Both the position numbers and the translations under genes were made by a program. From Dyadobacter arcticus (GTDB lineage Bacteria; Bacteroidota; Bacteroidia; Cytophagales; Spirosomataceae), in contig NZ_JAASQJ010000002.1 in NCBI RefSeq assembly GCF_011762185.1, positions 744,001-808,000 of the forward strand: a stretch of DNA of 64,000 nt, given 5' to 3'. Each line of letters opens with the position of its first letter. Position 1 is the first letter of the stretch. Below are positions 51,084 through 59,000 of the stretch, one piece after another. The notes beneath the pieces were generated by a model. That model made no database searches. It was given only the letters and a program-made list of their open reading frames with translations, and was not told the DNA's origin.

Positions 51084-51689
51084 TTTTTCCAGATAACCAC
51101 TTTTCAATAATGAGTAAACTTCAGTGTCCCAAAAGATCCCATTATCAAAGAAATTTTCCCTAAAATAGCCTTCTTTTAAAAACTGGAATTTAATCAGCAA
51201 ATTTCTTGATACCCCATTGTTCGGATGTATTTTAGCCTCTACGCTATGCAACCCGATCTGATCAAACCCATAATTAAGCACTGCGCCGACAGCCTCGATC
51301 ATAAATCCTTTTCCCCAATAATCCGGATGAAGCATATACCCGATTTCCGCACGATGATTGGGCCAGTCAATTTTATGAAATCCAATGGTTCCGATCAGTC
51401 CGCTTGAAGCTTTCCGCGAAACGGACCAGGTGATGCCGATCAATTCCTTTAAATTTCTTTGATATCCATAAATAAGCTCCTCTGCTTCCTCAACCGACCT
51501 CAGCAGAGGCTTCCCTATAAATTCCATAGCCTGCTGATTGCTTCTCAACAGATACATATTTTGAGCTTCCTGAGCACGCAATGCATGCAAATACAAACGT
51601 TCCGTTTCGATTTCCGGAAATGGGTGGAATTCTTTTTTCAACTTGGTATGTCTTTTGTTGCTTGTAAATTTAAAATAGTAGTATTGCAA
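51081..51689 (-). CDS. GNAT family N-acetyltransferase (RimJ/RimL type)
   Basis: About 202 residues. The start ETERLYLHALRAQEAQNMY and the central EIGYMLHPDYWGKGFMIEAV, with SRNLLIKFQFLKEGYFREN, are those of the RimJ/RimL acetyltransferases that modify protein N-termini or small amines. The 51689 ATG is used here, but a TTG at 51641 (LKKEFHPFPEI) gives a more typical beginning. Its start lies 23 bases from the start of the divergent FUSC gene, so they share a regulatory region. Its 3' end touches the ferritin terminator. Confidence 0.85.
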   Translation of the reverse strand: MQYYYFKFTSNKRHTKLKKEFHPFPEIETERLYLHALRAQEAQNMYLLRSNQQAMEFIGKPLLRSVEEAEELIYGYQRNLKELIGITWSVSRKASSGLIGTIGFHKIDWPNHRAEIGYMLHPDYWGKGFMIEAVGAVLNYGFDQIGLHSVEAKIHPNNGVSRNLLIKFQFLKEGYFRENFFDNGIFWDTEVYSLLKSGYLEK

Positions 51690-51712
51690 AAGCTACCGAT
51701 GGATTTGTTTTC

Positions 51713-53956
51713 ATGAATTACCTCGACGAGTTTAAAAAATTTATTTCCAGCCATAACCTCGCGACTGGTGTCAGATTAACCCTGGGAGCTCTTATACCAA
51801 GCCTCATATTTCAGCATTATGGCATTTTGAGTGAAATGATTGCGTTTCCGTTGGGGACTTTGCTCATTGGAGGAACGGATAATCCTGGCCCTTACCACAG
51901 AAGGCGGAACTCACTACTAATTGCCATCGGCACCTGTTTCGCAGTGGCTTGTATCACCGGCTTTCTTCGACATATTCATTTCATTGTTTTCATTGAAATC
52001 ATCGTTTTCGGGATGTTCTTTTCGCTTGTTGGAGTATACGGGAACAGGGTCAACAGCATTGGTTTGATTTCGTTGCTGGTATTTGTATTTAATATCGACG
52101 ACCACCTGAGCGGCGATATGGTATTGCGAACAGCCGCTATTTTTTCGGCTGGCGGGATCTGGTACTTTATCCTTTTTATGGTTTTGCAAAAACTGCTGCC
52201 TTATAAACTGATCCAGCAGCTGTTGGGAGAAAATTTTGTTCAGCTTGGAAAATTGCTTTCCATCAAAGCAGACTACTATTTCGCTAATCCTGATTACGAT
52301 GAGCTTTTCAATCGCATGATCCATCAGCAGGTTATCCTCAGAGAAAATCATGAGAATTTGAGAGAAATTTTATTTAAAACCCGTGAAATCGTTACGGAAT
52401 CGACGAACAAAAGCAGGATTTTGATGCTCATGTTTCTGGATAGCATTGACCTGTTTGAACGAATCCTTAATTCTCAGCAGAATTACGCAAATCTGCACCG
52501 CGCATTTGACCATACCAAGGTTTTAAGGCTATTTGGCATATACCTTACCTGGCTATCTGCGGAAATCCAGCAGATCGGGCTAGCCGTACAAAGTGGTTTT
52601 TCTTCCACTCCGCGACATGATCTGGACGAAGCTTTCAATAAATGCCAGAAAGCTTTTGAGCGAATGCGGGCAGATAAAATGAACCATGATAACATGGAAG
52701 ACTTTATTATGTTAAGGCAAATCCTGAATAGTTTACAGGACGTTACTGAGCGGGTTAAAAAACTTCACCGCGCTACAACTTACGATGCAGAAGTTGGCAA
52801 AGGTTTCAAACTGAATGTTGACGCCGAAAATTTTATCCCGAAACAGGAATACCATCCACGCATCTTGCTGGACAACCTATCCCTGAAATCCAGCCATTTC
52901 CGGCATGCGGTGAGGGTCACACTTGGTTTACTAGTCGGTTATATTGCTTCGCTTTTCTTTGCATTAGGACATGGATATTGGATTTTGCTGACCATTGCTG
53001 TGATCCTGAAACCTGCCTTCAGCATTACCAAGCAGCGCAACCTGCACCGCATTGGAGGTACGATTCTCGGTGTAACAACCGGTTTTCTACTGCTATACCT
53101 GATCAGTGATGCCACCGCGCTCTTTTTTGTAATGCTGATCGCAATGGTATTGGCTTACACTTTTTTAAAGACCAACTACTTTATAGCTTCTACCAGCATT
53201 ACCCTTTATGTAATCCTTTCTTTCAATTTTCTGAACCCGCAGCATATAACCGCCGTTTTACAGGATCGGGTTACGGATACGGTTATCGGGTCTGTGATTG
53301 CCTATCTCATATCCTCTTATATTTTGCCGGTTTGGGAGCATACGCAGATTAATCAATACATGAAGGAAGCATTAAATGCAAATCGTAAATATTTTGATAT
53401 TGTTGCTGGCAAGTTTGCAGGTAAACAGTTTAATATCAATGATTTAAAAGTGCTTCGCAAGGACGCCATCATTGCTATGGCGAACCTTTCGGATAATTTC
53501 CAAAAGATGCTATCCGAGCCAAAGCGTCAGCAAATGAATATGGAAGAGTACCACCAGTTTGTTGCGACCAGTCATATGCTGACGTCTTACATTGCCAGTT
53601 TGTCAACTTACGCCCAAACGCTTGACTACTCTGATTTTTCAGTTGAATTTGAAATGATGATCAGGCAGATAGACCGGCAGTTGCAGGCTGGTGCCGATGT
53701 GATCGAAGGCAAAACGGGTAACAGTCTTGAAATCACAAGAGAATCGCTCCCGCAAAATCAGAGGTTGATTGAATTACTAGCGAAAAGAAAAAAGGAGATT
53801 AAAGAACTAGGGATAGAAAAAGCAGATCAATCCCCCGCCAGAAAAATGTTATCCGACGTCAAAACCATCAATGGGTTGTTCGAATTGATCAGCACAATCA
53901 CAATTGACGAAATCAAAATATTACAAAAAATCAAAGCAGTAAGCATACAACATTAA
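51713..53956 (+). CDS. FUSC-family (YccS/YhfK-like) inner membrane protein
   Basis: A 747-residue protein. It has two membrane blocks of about five to six helices each (about 20-165 and 400-550), with a long helical cytoplasmic domain after each. GTLLIGGTDNPGPYHRRRN and the second-block ALGHGYWILLTIAVILKPAFS with KQRNLHRIGGTILG are family signatures of the fusaric acid resistance/YccS group, which exports aromatic acids or influences envelope physiology. YwbE starts 3 bases after its stop and an old yellow enzyme 7 bases after that. Confidence 0.9.
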   Translation: MNYLDEFKKFISSHNLATGVRLTLGALIPSLIFQHYGILSEMIAFPLGTLLIGGTDNPGPYHRRRNSLLIAIGTCFAVACITGFLRHIHFIVFIEIIVFGMFFSLVGVYGNRVNSIGLISLLVFVFNIDDHLSGDMVLRTAAIFSAGGIWYFILFMVLQKLLPYKLIQQLLGENFVQLGKLLSIKADYYFANPDYDELFNRMIHQQVILRENHENLREILFKTREIVTESTNKSRILMLMFLDSIDLFERILNSQQNYANLHRAFDHTKVLRLFGIYLTWLSAEIQQIGLAVQSGFSSTPRHDLDEAFNKCQKAFERMRADKMNHDNMEDFIMLRQILNSLQDVTERVKKLHRATTYDAEVGKGFKLNVDAENFIPKQEYHPRILLDNLSLKSSHFRHAVRVTLGLLVGYIASLFFALGHGYWILLTIAVILKPAFSITKQRNLHRIGGTILGVTTGFLLLYLISDATALFFVMLIAMVLAYTFLKTNYFIASTSITLYVILSFNFLNPQHITAVLQDRVTDTVIGSVIAYLISSYILPVWEHTQINQYMKEALNANRKYFDIVAGKFAGKQFNINDLKVLRKDAIIAMANLSDNFQKMLSEPKRQQMNMEEYHQFVATSHMLTSYIASLSTYAQTLDYSDFSVEFEMMIRQIDRQLQAGADVIEGKTGNSLEITRESLPQNQRLIELLAKRKKEIKELGIEKADQSPARKMLSDVKTINGLFELISTITIDEIKILQKIKAVSIQH

Positions 53957-53959
53957 AAA

Positions 53960-54175
53960 ATGAGCTCATTACCAGGCACAGAAAGAAAAAATATTACTCC
54001 CGGACTATCCGTGAGTGTTGTTCTCAAGAAAGACCAGCGCAGCGGCGCCTTGACAGACGGCATTGTCAGGGACATTCTTACCAAGTCACCCAATCATACG
54101 CATGGTATCAAGGTGAGACTTGAAACGGGCGAAGTCGGCAGAGTCAAAGTTATCAAAGAACCAATATCCAATTAG
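53960..54175 (+). CDS. YwbE-family small protein
   Basis: A 71-residue basic protein of the YwbE family (DUF2196): ITPGLSVSVVLKKDQRSG, LTDGIVRDILTKSPNHTHGI and KVRLETGEVGRVKVI. It has a small beta-barrel, SH3-like appearance; the function is unknown. It sits between FUSC (3-base gap) and the old yellow enzyme (7-base gap), so all three form one operon. Confidence 0.9.
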   Translation: MSSLPGTERKNITPGLSVSVVLKKDQRSGALTDGIVRDILTKSPNHTHGIKVRLETGEVGRVKVIKEPISN

Positions 54176-54182
54176 AATCAGC

Positions 54183-55256
54183 ATGTCATCGCATCTTTTC
54201 ACTCCATTAAGCCTAAAAAGCATTACATTAAAAAATAGGATTGTCGTTTCACCCATGTGCCAATACTCGTCTGTGGACGGCTTTGCAAACGACTGGCATT
54301 TGGTCCATTTGGGCAGCAGGGCTGTCGGCGGAGCGAGCCTGATTATCTTCGAAGCAACCGCAGTTTCTGCGGAGGGACGCATTTCTCTGCAGGATCTGGG
54401 TATCTGGAAAGATAAACATAAAGAAAAATTAAAGCAGATCACCGACTTCATTTCGTCCCAGGGAACGGTTCCTGGCGTACAATTAGCGCACGCAGGAAGA
54501 AAAGCCAGTACGTTTCCTGCCTGGAAAGGCCGGGGGCAGGTGCCATTTGATCAGGGAGGCTGGAAAACGGTCAGCGCGTCTTCCATTCCCTTCCTGGAAA
54601 AAGAGGACGCACCATTGGAACTGGACGAGCAGGGAATTAAAAAGGTGATCGATGACTTTGCGAAGGCTGCAAAACGCGCGCTCGAAGCCGGATTTAAAGT
54701 TATTGAAATTCACGCCGCCCACGGATACCTGATTCATCAATTTTTATCCCCTCTCAGCAATCAACGCACCGATTCATACGGAGGTAGCTTTGAAAACCGC
54801 ATCCGGCTTTTACTTCAAGTTATTGAAGCAATACAAAAAGTCTGGCCGGACGATCTGCCAATCTTCGTCAGAATATCCGCGACAGACTGGGCCGACGGTG
54901 GCTGGGAAGCAGAGCAATCCACTGAGCTTGCGAAGATTTTGACAGATAAGGGCATATCGCTGATCGATGTTTCGTCTGGAGGATTGGTATCTTATGCCAA
55001 AGTTCCGATTGGGCCGTCTTATCAGGTACCATTCTCAGCGAAAATCAAAAAACAAACGCATGCGCTCACAGCCGCGGTGGGCCTGATCACGGAGGCACAA
55101 CAAGCAGAAGATATTCTCAAAGATGGCGAAGCCGACCTCATTGTGATGGCGCGGGAAATGTTGCGTGACCCTTATTTTCCGTTACATGCAGCACGTCAGC
55201 TTGGAGAGGATATTGAATGGCCGGTTCAGTATGACCGTGCAAAGCCAGCGCACTAG
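54183..55256 (+). CDS. Old yellow enzyme family NADPH:flavin oxidoreductase (YqjM/NamA-like)
   Basis: A 357-residue TIM-barrel FMN enzyme that reduces activated C=C bonds of enones, quinones or nitro compounds. The YqjM-type Cys is in VVSPMCQYSS, the catalytic HxxH in EIHAAHGYLIHQF, and LSNQRTDSYGGSFENR with LIDVSSGGL are typical. The class III (thermostable-like) features fit NamA. ATG 54183 starts MSSHLFTPLSLKS; the extra 21 residues from 54120 overlap ywbE. The stop TAG shares CTAG with the stop of the convergent DUF1801 gene. Confidence 0.93.
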   Translation: MSSHLFTPLSLKSITLKNRIVVSPMCQYSSVDGFANDWHLVHLGSRAVGGASLIIFEATAVSAEGRISLQDLGIWKDKHKEKLKQITDFISSQGTVPGVQLAHAGRKASTFPAWKGRGQVPFDQGGWKTVSASSIPFLEKEDAPLELDEQGIKKVIDDFAKAAKRALEAGFKVIEIHAAHGYLIHQFLSPLSNQRTDSYGGSFENRIRLLLQVIEAIQKVWPDDLPIFVRISATDWADGGWEAEQSTELAKILTDKGISLIDVSSGGLVSYAKVPIGPSYQVPFSAKIKKQTHALTAAVGLITEAQQAEDILKDGEADLIVMAREMLRDPYFPLHAARQLGEDIEWPVQYDRAKPAH

Positions 55257-55600
55257 AGTTGGGCAATTGCCATGTCGAGAATTTCGGCGAGCATTTCAAC
55301 CGGCAGGTCAGATGCGGGATCAAGCAAAAAGATTTTCATTCTTGATCGTTTTTCAGGGATCAAAAACGGATGATCTATCATATTTCCATCTACTATCCCG
55401 AGGTAAGGCCTGCCTGTTTTTTTCTCGGCCCAGATATAGCAGAGCCTTTTTCCCTGAAATCTGTAAAATGGCATTGCATATTTCCATTCCTCGACCATAC
55501 CTGGATGATATTGCAGGACAAAATGCCGGAGCGCTTCCATACAACTTTTGGCTGGCTCGGGCTTATCCCAAAAGAACTGATCAATATCCCTGAGCATCAT
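55253..55600 (-). CDS. DUF1801 (YdhG/YjbR-like) protein
   Basis: A 115-residue protein of the DUF1801 family: LRHFVLQYHPGMVEEWKYAM, YRFQGKRLCYIWAEKKTGRP and GNMIDHPFLIPEKRSRMKIF. The fold is related to YjbR; the function is unknown. It starts with two Met codons and is divergent from the DMT permease, whose true start lies 46 bases away. Confidence 0.88.
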   Translation of the reverse strand: MMLRDIDQFFWDKPEPAKSCMEALRHFVLQYHPGMVEEWKYAMPFYRFQGKRLCYIWAEKKTGRPYLGIVDGNMIDHPFLIPEKRSRMKIFLLDPASDLPVEMLAEILDMAIAQL

Positions 55601-55645
55601 ACCAGTTGGATTGAATGGTTATCTTTGCCCGAAATTATCTCATTT

Positions 55646-56509
55646 ATGCCAAATCCCCGTATTTGCCTGCTTATTGGTCTCGTCAGCATCAGCATTTTCC
55701 CGGTTTTGGTAAAGTGGGCGCCTGTTTCGGGAATCACATCTGCATTCTATCGGATGTTTTTCGGATTCGTTTTTATTTTACCCTATGTTTTAATTACCAA
55801 AAAACTTACCTGGCCCGACAGCAAACAGTGGCTTCCTATCATTGCTTGCGGGCTTATTTTTGCTACTGACATTGCCGTCTGGAACTTATCAATCCATTAT
55901 TCCAATGCTACACAAGCCACATTACTTACCAATCTGGCACCAGTTTGGGTAGGTATCGGTACATTTTTCTTCTTGCCTGAGAAACCCGGGAGCAGGTTCT
56001 GGATTGGAACATTGGTAGCATTATCAGGCATGGTCGTCCTGATTGGTTTTGATTCATTTTCAGAGATGAAGCTGGATAAAGGCTTTGCGCTGGCCATTTT
56101 ATCGGGAATGCTATATGCCACGTATATGCTGGTCAGTAAATCTGTTCTAAACCGGATCAATATTGTGAGCTTTATGACTATTAATATGGCCGTTTCGTGT
56201 TTATATCTGTTCCTCGTCTGCCTATTTTTTGAACAGCCCTTAATTGGTTTTCATCCGTCAATCTGGATTGTGTTCTTAATCCAGGGATTGATTTGCCAAT
56301 TGCTGGGTTGGCTGGCAATCAATTATGCGGTTAAGAAAATGGATGCAAAAAGCGTATCGCTAAGCCTGCTCAGTCAGGCTTTGGTGACCGGATTGTTTGC
56401 CTGGGCATTCATTGGTGAGCAAGTAACACTTCAAATGATTGTGGGAGGAGTAATTATTCTGGCAGGAATAGCAATTACTTACCAGAAAAAGCGAGTTGCG
56501 CCGAGATAG
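55646..56509 (+). CDS. DMT-superfamily (EamA-type) permease
   Basis: A 287-residue, ten-helix permease with two EamA repeats. ATG 55646 begins MPNPRICLLIGLVSISIFPV. The frame is open upstream to 55370, but that part is antisense to the DUF1801 gene and is rejected. NLAPVWVGIGTFFFLPEKP and the C-terminal LLSQALVTGLFAWAFIGEQV are typical of the RhaT/EamA exporters. The substrate is unknown. Its stop is 7 bases from the convergent kinase gene. Confidence 0.87.
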   Translation: MPNPRICLLIGLVSISIFPVLVKWAPVSGITSAFYRMFFGFVFILPYVLITKKLTWPDSKQWLPIIACGLIFATDIAVWNLSIHYSNATQATLLTNLAPVWVGIGTFFFLPEKPGSRFWIGTLVALSGMVVLIGFDSFSEMKLDKGFALAILSGMLYATYMLVSKSVLNRINIVSFMTINMAVSCLYLFLVCLFFEQPLIGFHPSIWIVFLIQGLICQLLGWLAINYAVKKMDAKSVSLSLLSQALVTGLFAWAFIGEQVTLQMIVGGVIILAGIAITYQKKRVAPR

Positions 56510-56516
56510 TAATGAT

Positions 56517-58901
56517 TTAATAAACAGGTAGATAGATAATAAATGTAGCCCCTATCCCGGGCTCTCCCACTGCGTCGATCATGCCGCTATGGTTATCCAC
56601 AATTTTTTTACAAATTGCCAGACCGATCCCCGTCCCCTCGTAAGCACTCCTGCTATGCAGACGCTGAAATACCTGAAAAATCCTGTCTTTAAATTGGGGA
56701 TCAAAACCAATACCATTATCCGAAACCGAAATGAATTCATATTCTATCTGCGGATCTGTTTCAAACGGTATCAATGCACCGGCAATGCGTCCTGTTCTGA
56801 CCTCGATTATAGGTGGCGTTCCTGCCTTCGTGAATTTCAGTGCATTGGTAATCAGGTTCATGAAAAGCTGTTCGAACTGATAAACAATGACATTCCGGAC
56901 TGGCAGTACGTCACATATAACAGACGCATTCTTTTGTACAATCAAATCACCCAATTGCTCCTTCACATTCCCCAAAAGAAGGTTCAGATCGATCTTCTCA
57001 AAATGCTTTTCAACCGCATTAGCCCGCGAAAAGGCAAGAAGGTCGACGATCAGCTGCTGCATTCTCGTAGAGGATGCCTGCATTCTCTCGAAATAGTCGC
57101 GGCCCTTATCCGTCAGGTTTTCGCTTTCAGTTTCCAGTAGCCTCGTAGCAAATGTCTGGATTTTACGCAATGGTTCCTGAAGATCGTGGCTGGCTACATA
57201 TGCAAATTGTGCAAGTTCCATATTGGTTCTCACCAATTCATTGTTTGCGATCGTGAGCTCCTTCGTACGCAGCTGAACTTTCGTTTCCAACTGATCAATA
57301 AATAGCTTGCTGTCATGAATATCAGTACTGGTCCCCACCCACATCTGAATGCTTCCATCTGGATTTCTCTGAGGAATAGCCCGACTTAGCTGCCATCTGT
57401 ACACGCCGTCGTTTCTTCTGAAACGGTGTTCAAAGAGAAAGTCGCTTCCATGGGTAATCGCTTTCGTCCAAAGGCGTATATTTTCCGCTCTGTCGTCCGG
57501 ATGGACAATCTGCAACCAGCCTTCATCCCGAATCTGCTGTGGTGAAAGGCCTGAATAATCATAAACGGACTGGTTGAAGTAATTGAGGTGACCAGTGGCC
57601 TCCCCCGTCCATACAAATTGCGGCATGGAATCGGCCAGGGTCCTGAACTTACCTTCACTTGTTTTTAACGCAAGCTCCGCTTCTTTCCGATCGGTAATGT
57701 CCATCATGGTACCCAGCATTCTGTGCGGGACATGATTTTCTTTGTATAAAACTTTCCCTTGAGTCCGAACCCAATGAACCGAATTGTCGGGATGCACCAC
57801 CCTGGCTTCATAATAATAAGTACCTGTTTCGAGCGCAATTTGAAATGCTTTTTCAACAATGGCTACCCGGTCGTCAGGATGAACATGGTTTCGAAGTTCC
57901 AAATGCGTAAAAACCGTTGATTCCGGATAACCGAATATCGAGGCAAGCCTTCCCGAGTGAATGATATCACGGGTTTCAAGATTAAGGTCCCAGGTTGCGA
58001 GCTTGGTGCCATCGGTGGCCAGTGAAAGCCGGTCGGCGGCCTCCGCGATCTGCTGGCGGAACCTTACCTTATCGCTGACGTCATTTACGGACACCATAAT
58101 TCCTGAAACGCTTCCATCCACCTCAAACATCGGAGCATACTGAAAATCAAGGTAGTATTCTTTTAATCCGCCAGGTCCGTCCACATAAGCTAATGCCTCA
58201 TTTTCCCGGTGAACAATACCCTTACTGTAAACATCATTCAGTATTTTAGCAAATTTCTGATTCCTCAGCTCAGGAAAAACATCGAAAAGCTTTCTGCCGA
58301 TCACCTCATTCAGATCCCTGCGCCAAAGATCTTTCAACATGGTTTCGTTGGCAATGCTGATCACGAAATCCTCGCCCCTAAAAACAGCTTTGGCAAATTG
58401 AGATTGGGTAACCAGATTTCTGAACTGGTTTTCGCTTCTCTGCAGGGCCTGCTTTGAAAGGACCTGTTCAGTAACTTCGGTTGCTACCACGATAATCCCC
58501 GAAACTTCGCCCGTACCTTCAAAAAGTGGTTGATAGACAAAATTAAAATAGCATTGCTCTGGCTGACCGGAGCGCTTTAATATAATCTCGAATTCATTTC
58601 CATTAAAGGGAACGCCTGTTTGAAGCACCTCGGCAAGGATTGGCCCAACGAACTTTTTCGCTTCGGGTAGTGCATCGAAAAGTGGCTTTCCGATCAATTC
58701 GGCTTCTGTGCGGTCTACGATGGCCAGGTATGAGTCATTGGCTATCTCAACAAAAAAATCGGGACCTCGCAGGATAATTATTCCTACCGGTGCCTGCTTC
58801 ATTACATTTCTAAATCTGCTTTCGCTATCGCTGGATAGGTGATTTTCCACACTATTGGTTTGTCCCTGAATGGGTTGGCCGGACTCTGTTAATGTGCTCA
58901 C
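56517..58901 (-). CDS. Multi-PAS sensor histidine kinase
   Basis: A 794-residue cytosolic kinase with four PAS domains in a row (about 25-150, 155-280, 290-415, 425-545), with PAS/PAC phrases such as GIIVVATEVTEQ, GIMVSVNDVSDKV, RMLGTMMDITDRKEAE and WVGTSTDIHDSK. The catalytic part has H-box VASHDLQEPLRKIQ (near residue 570), N-box LFMNLITNALKF, G1 DNGIGFD and the GTGIGLAICKKI lid. There is no membrane segment, so it senses internal signals such as redox or small ligands. No response regulator is adjacent. It follows the TonB receptor by 99 bases on the same strand. Confidence 0.92.
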   Translation of the reverse strand: MSTLTESGQPIQGQTNSVENHLSSDSESRFRNVMKQAPVGIIILRGPDFFVEIANDSYLAIVDRTEAELIGKPLFDALPEAKKFVGPILAEVLQTGVPFNGNEFEIILKRSGQPEQCYFNFVYQPLFEGTGEVSGIIVVATEVTEQVLSKQALQRSENQFRNLVTQSQFAKAVFRGEDFVISIANETMLKDLWRRDLNEVIGRKLFDVFPELRNQKFAKILNDVYSKGIVHRENEALAYVDGPGGLKEYYLDFQYAPMFEVDGSVSGIMVSVNDVSDKVRFRQQIAEAADRLSLATDGTKLATWDLNLETRDIIHSGRLASIFGYPESTVFTHLELRNHVHPDDRVAIVEKAFQIALETGTYYYEARVVHPDNSVHWVRTQGKVLYKENHVPHRMLGTMMDITDRKEAELALKTSEGKFRTLADSMPQFVWTGEATGHLNYFNQSVYDYSGLSPQQIRDEGWLQIVHPDDRAENIRLWTKAITHGSDFLFEHRFRRNDGVYRWQLSRAIPQRNPDGSIQMWVGTSTDIHDSKLFIDQLETKVQLRTKELTIANNELVRTNMELAQFAYVASHDLQEPLRKIQTFATRLLETESENLTDKGRDYFERMQASSTRMQQLIVDLLAFSRANAVEKHFEKIDLNLLLGNVKEQLGDLIVQKNASVICDVLPVRNVIVYQFEQLFMNLITNALKFTKAGTPPIIEVRTGRIAGALIPFETDPQIEYEFISVSDNGIGFDPQFKDRIFQVFQRLHSRSAYEGTGIGLAICKKIVDNHSGMIDAVGEPGIGATFIIYLPVY

Positions 58902-59000
58902 TTAAAAATGGTTTCGAAAACGTACCTACAATCTAACAAATGCAGGGAAGAGGGTTATTACACAAGTTAAATAATAAAAAGCTAAATAAAATGAGGTGCG

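Noticed and set aside
55165-55593. Plus-strand frame of 142 codons
   Set aside because: It overlaps the end of the old yellow enzyme gene in another frame and then the DUF1801 gene in antisense, with no family match.
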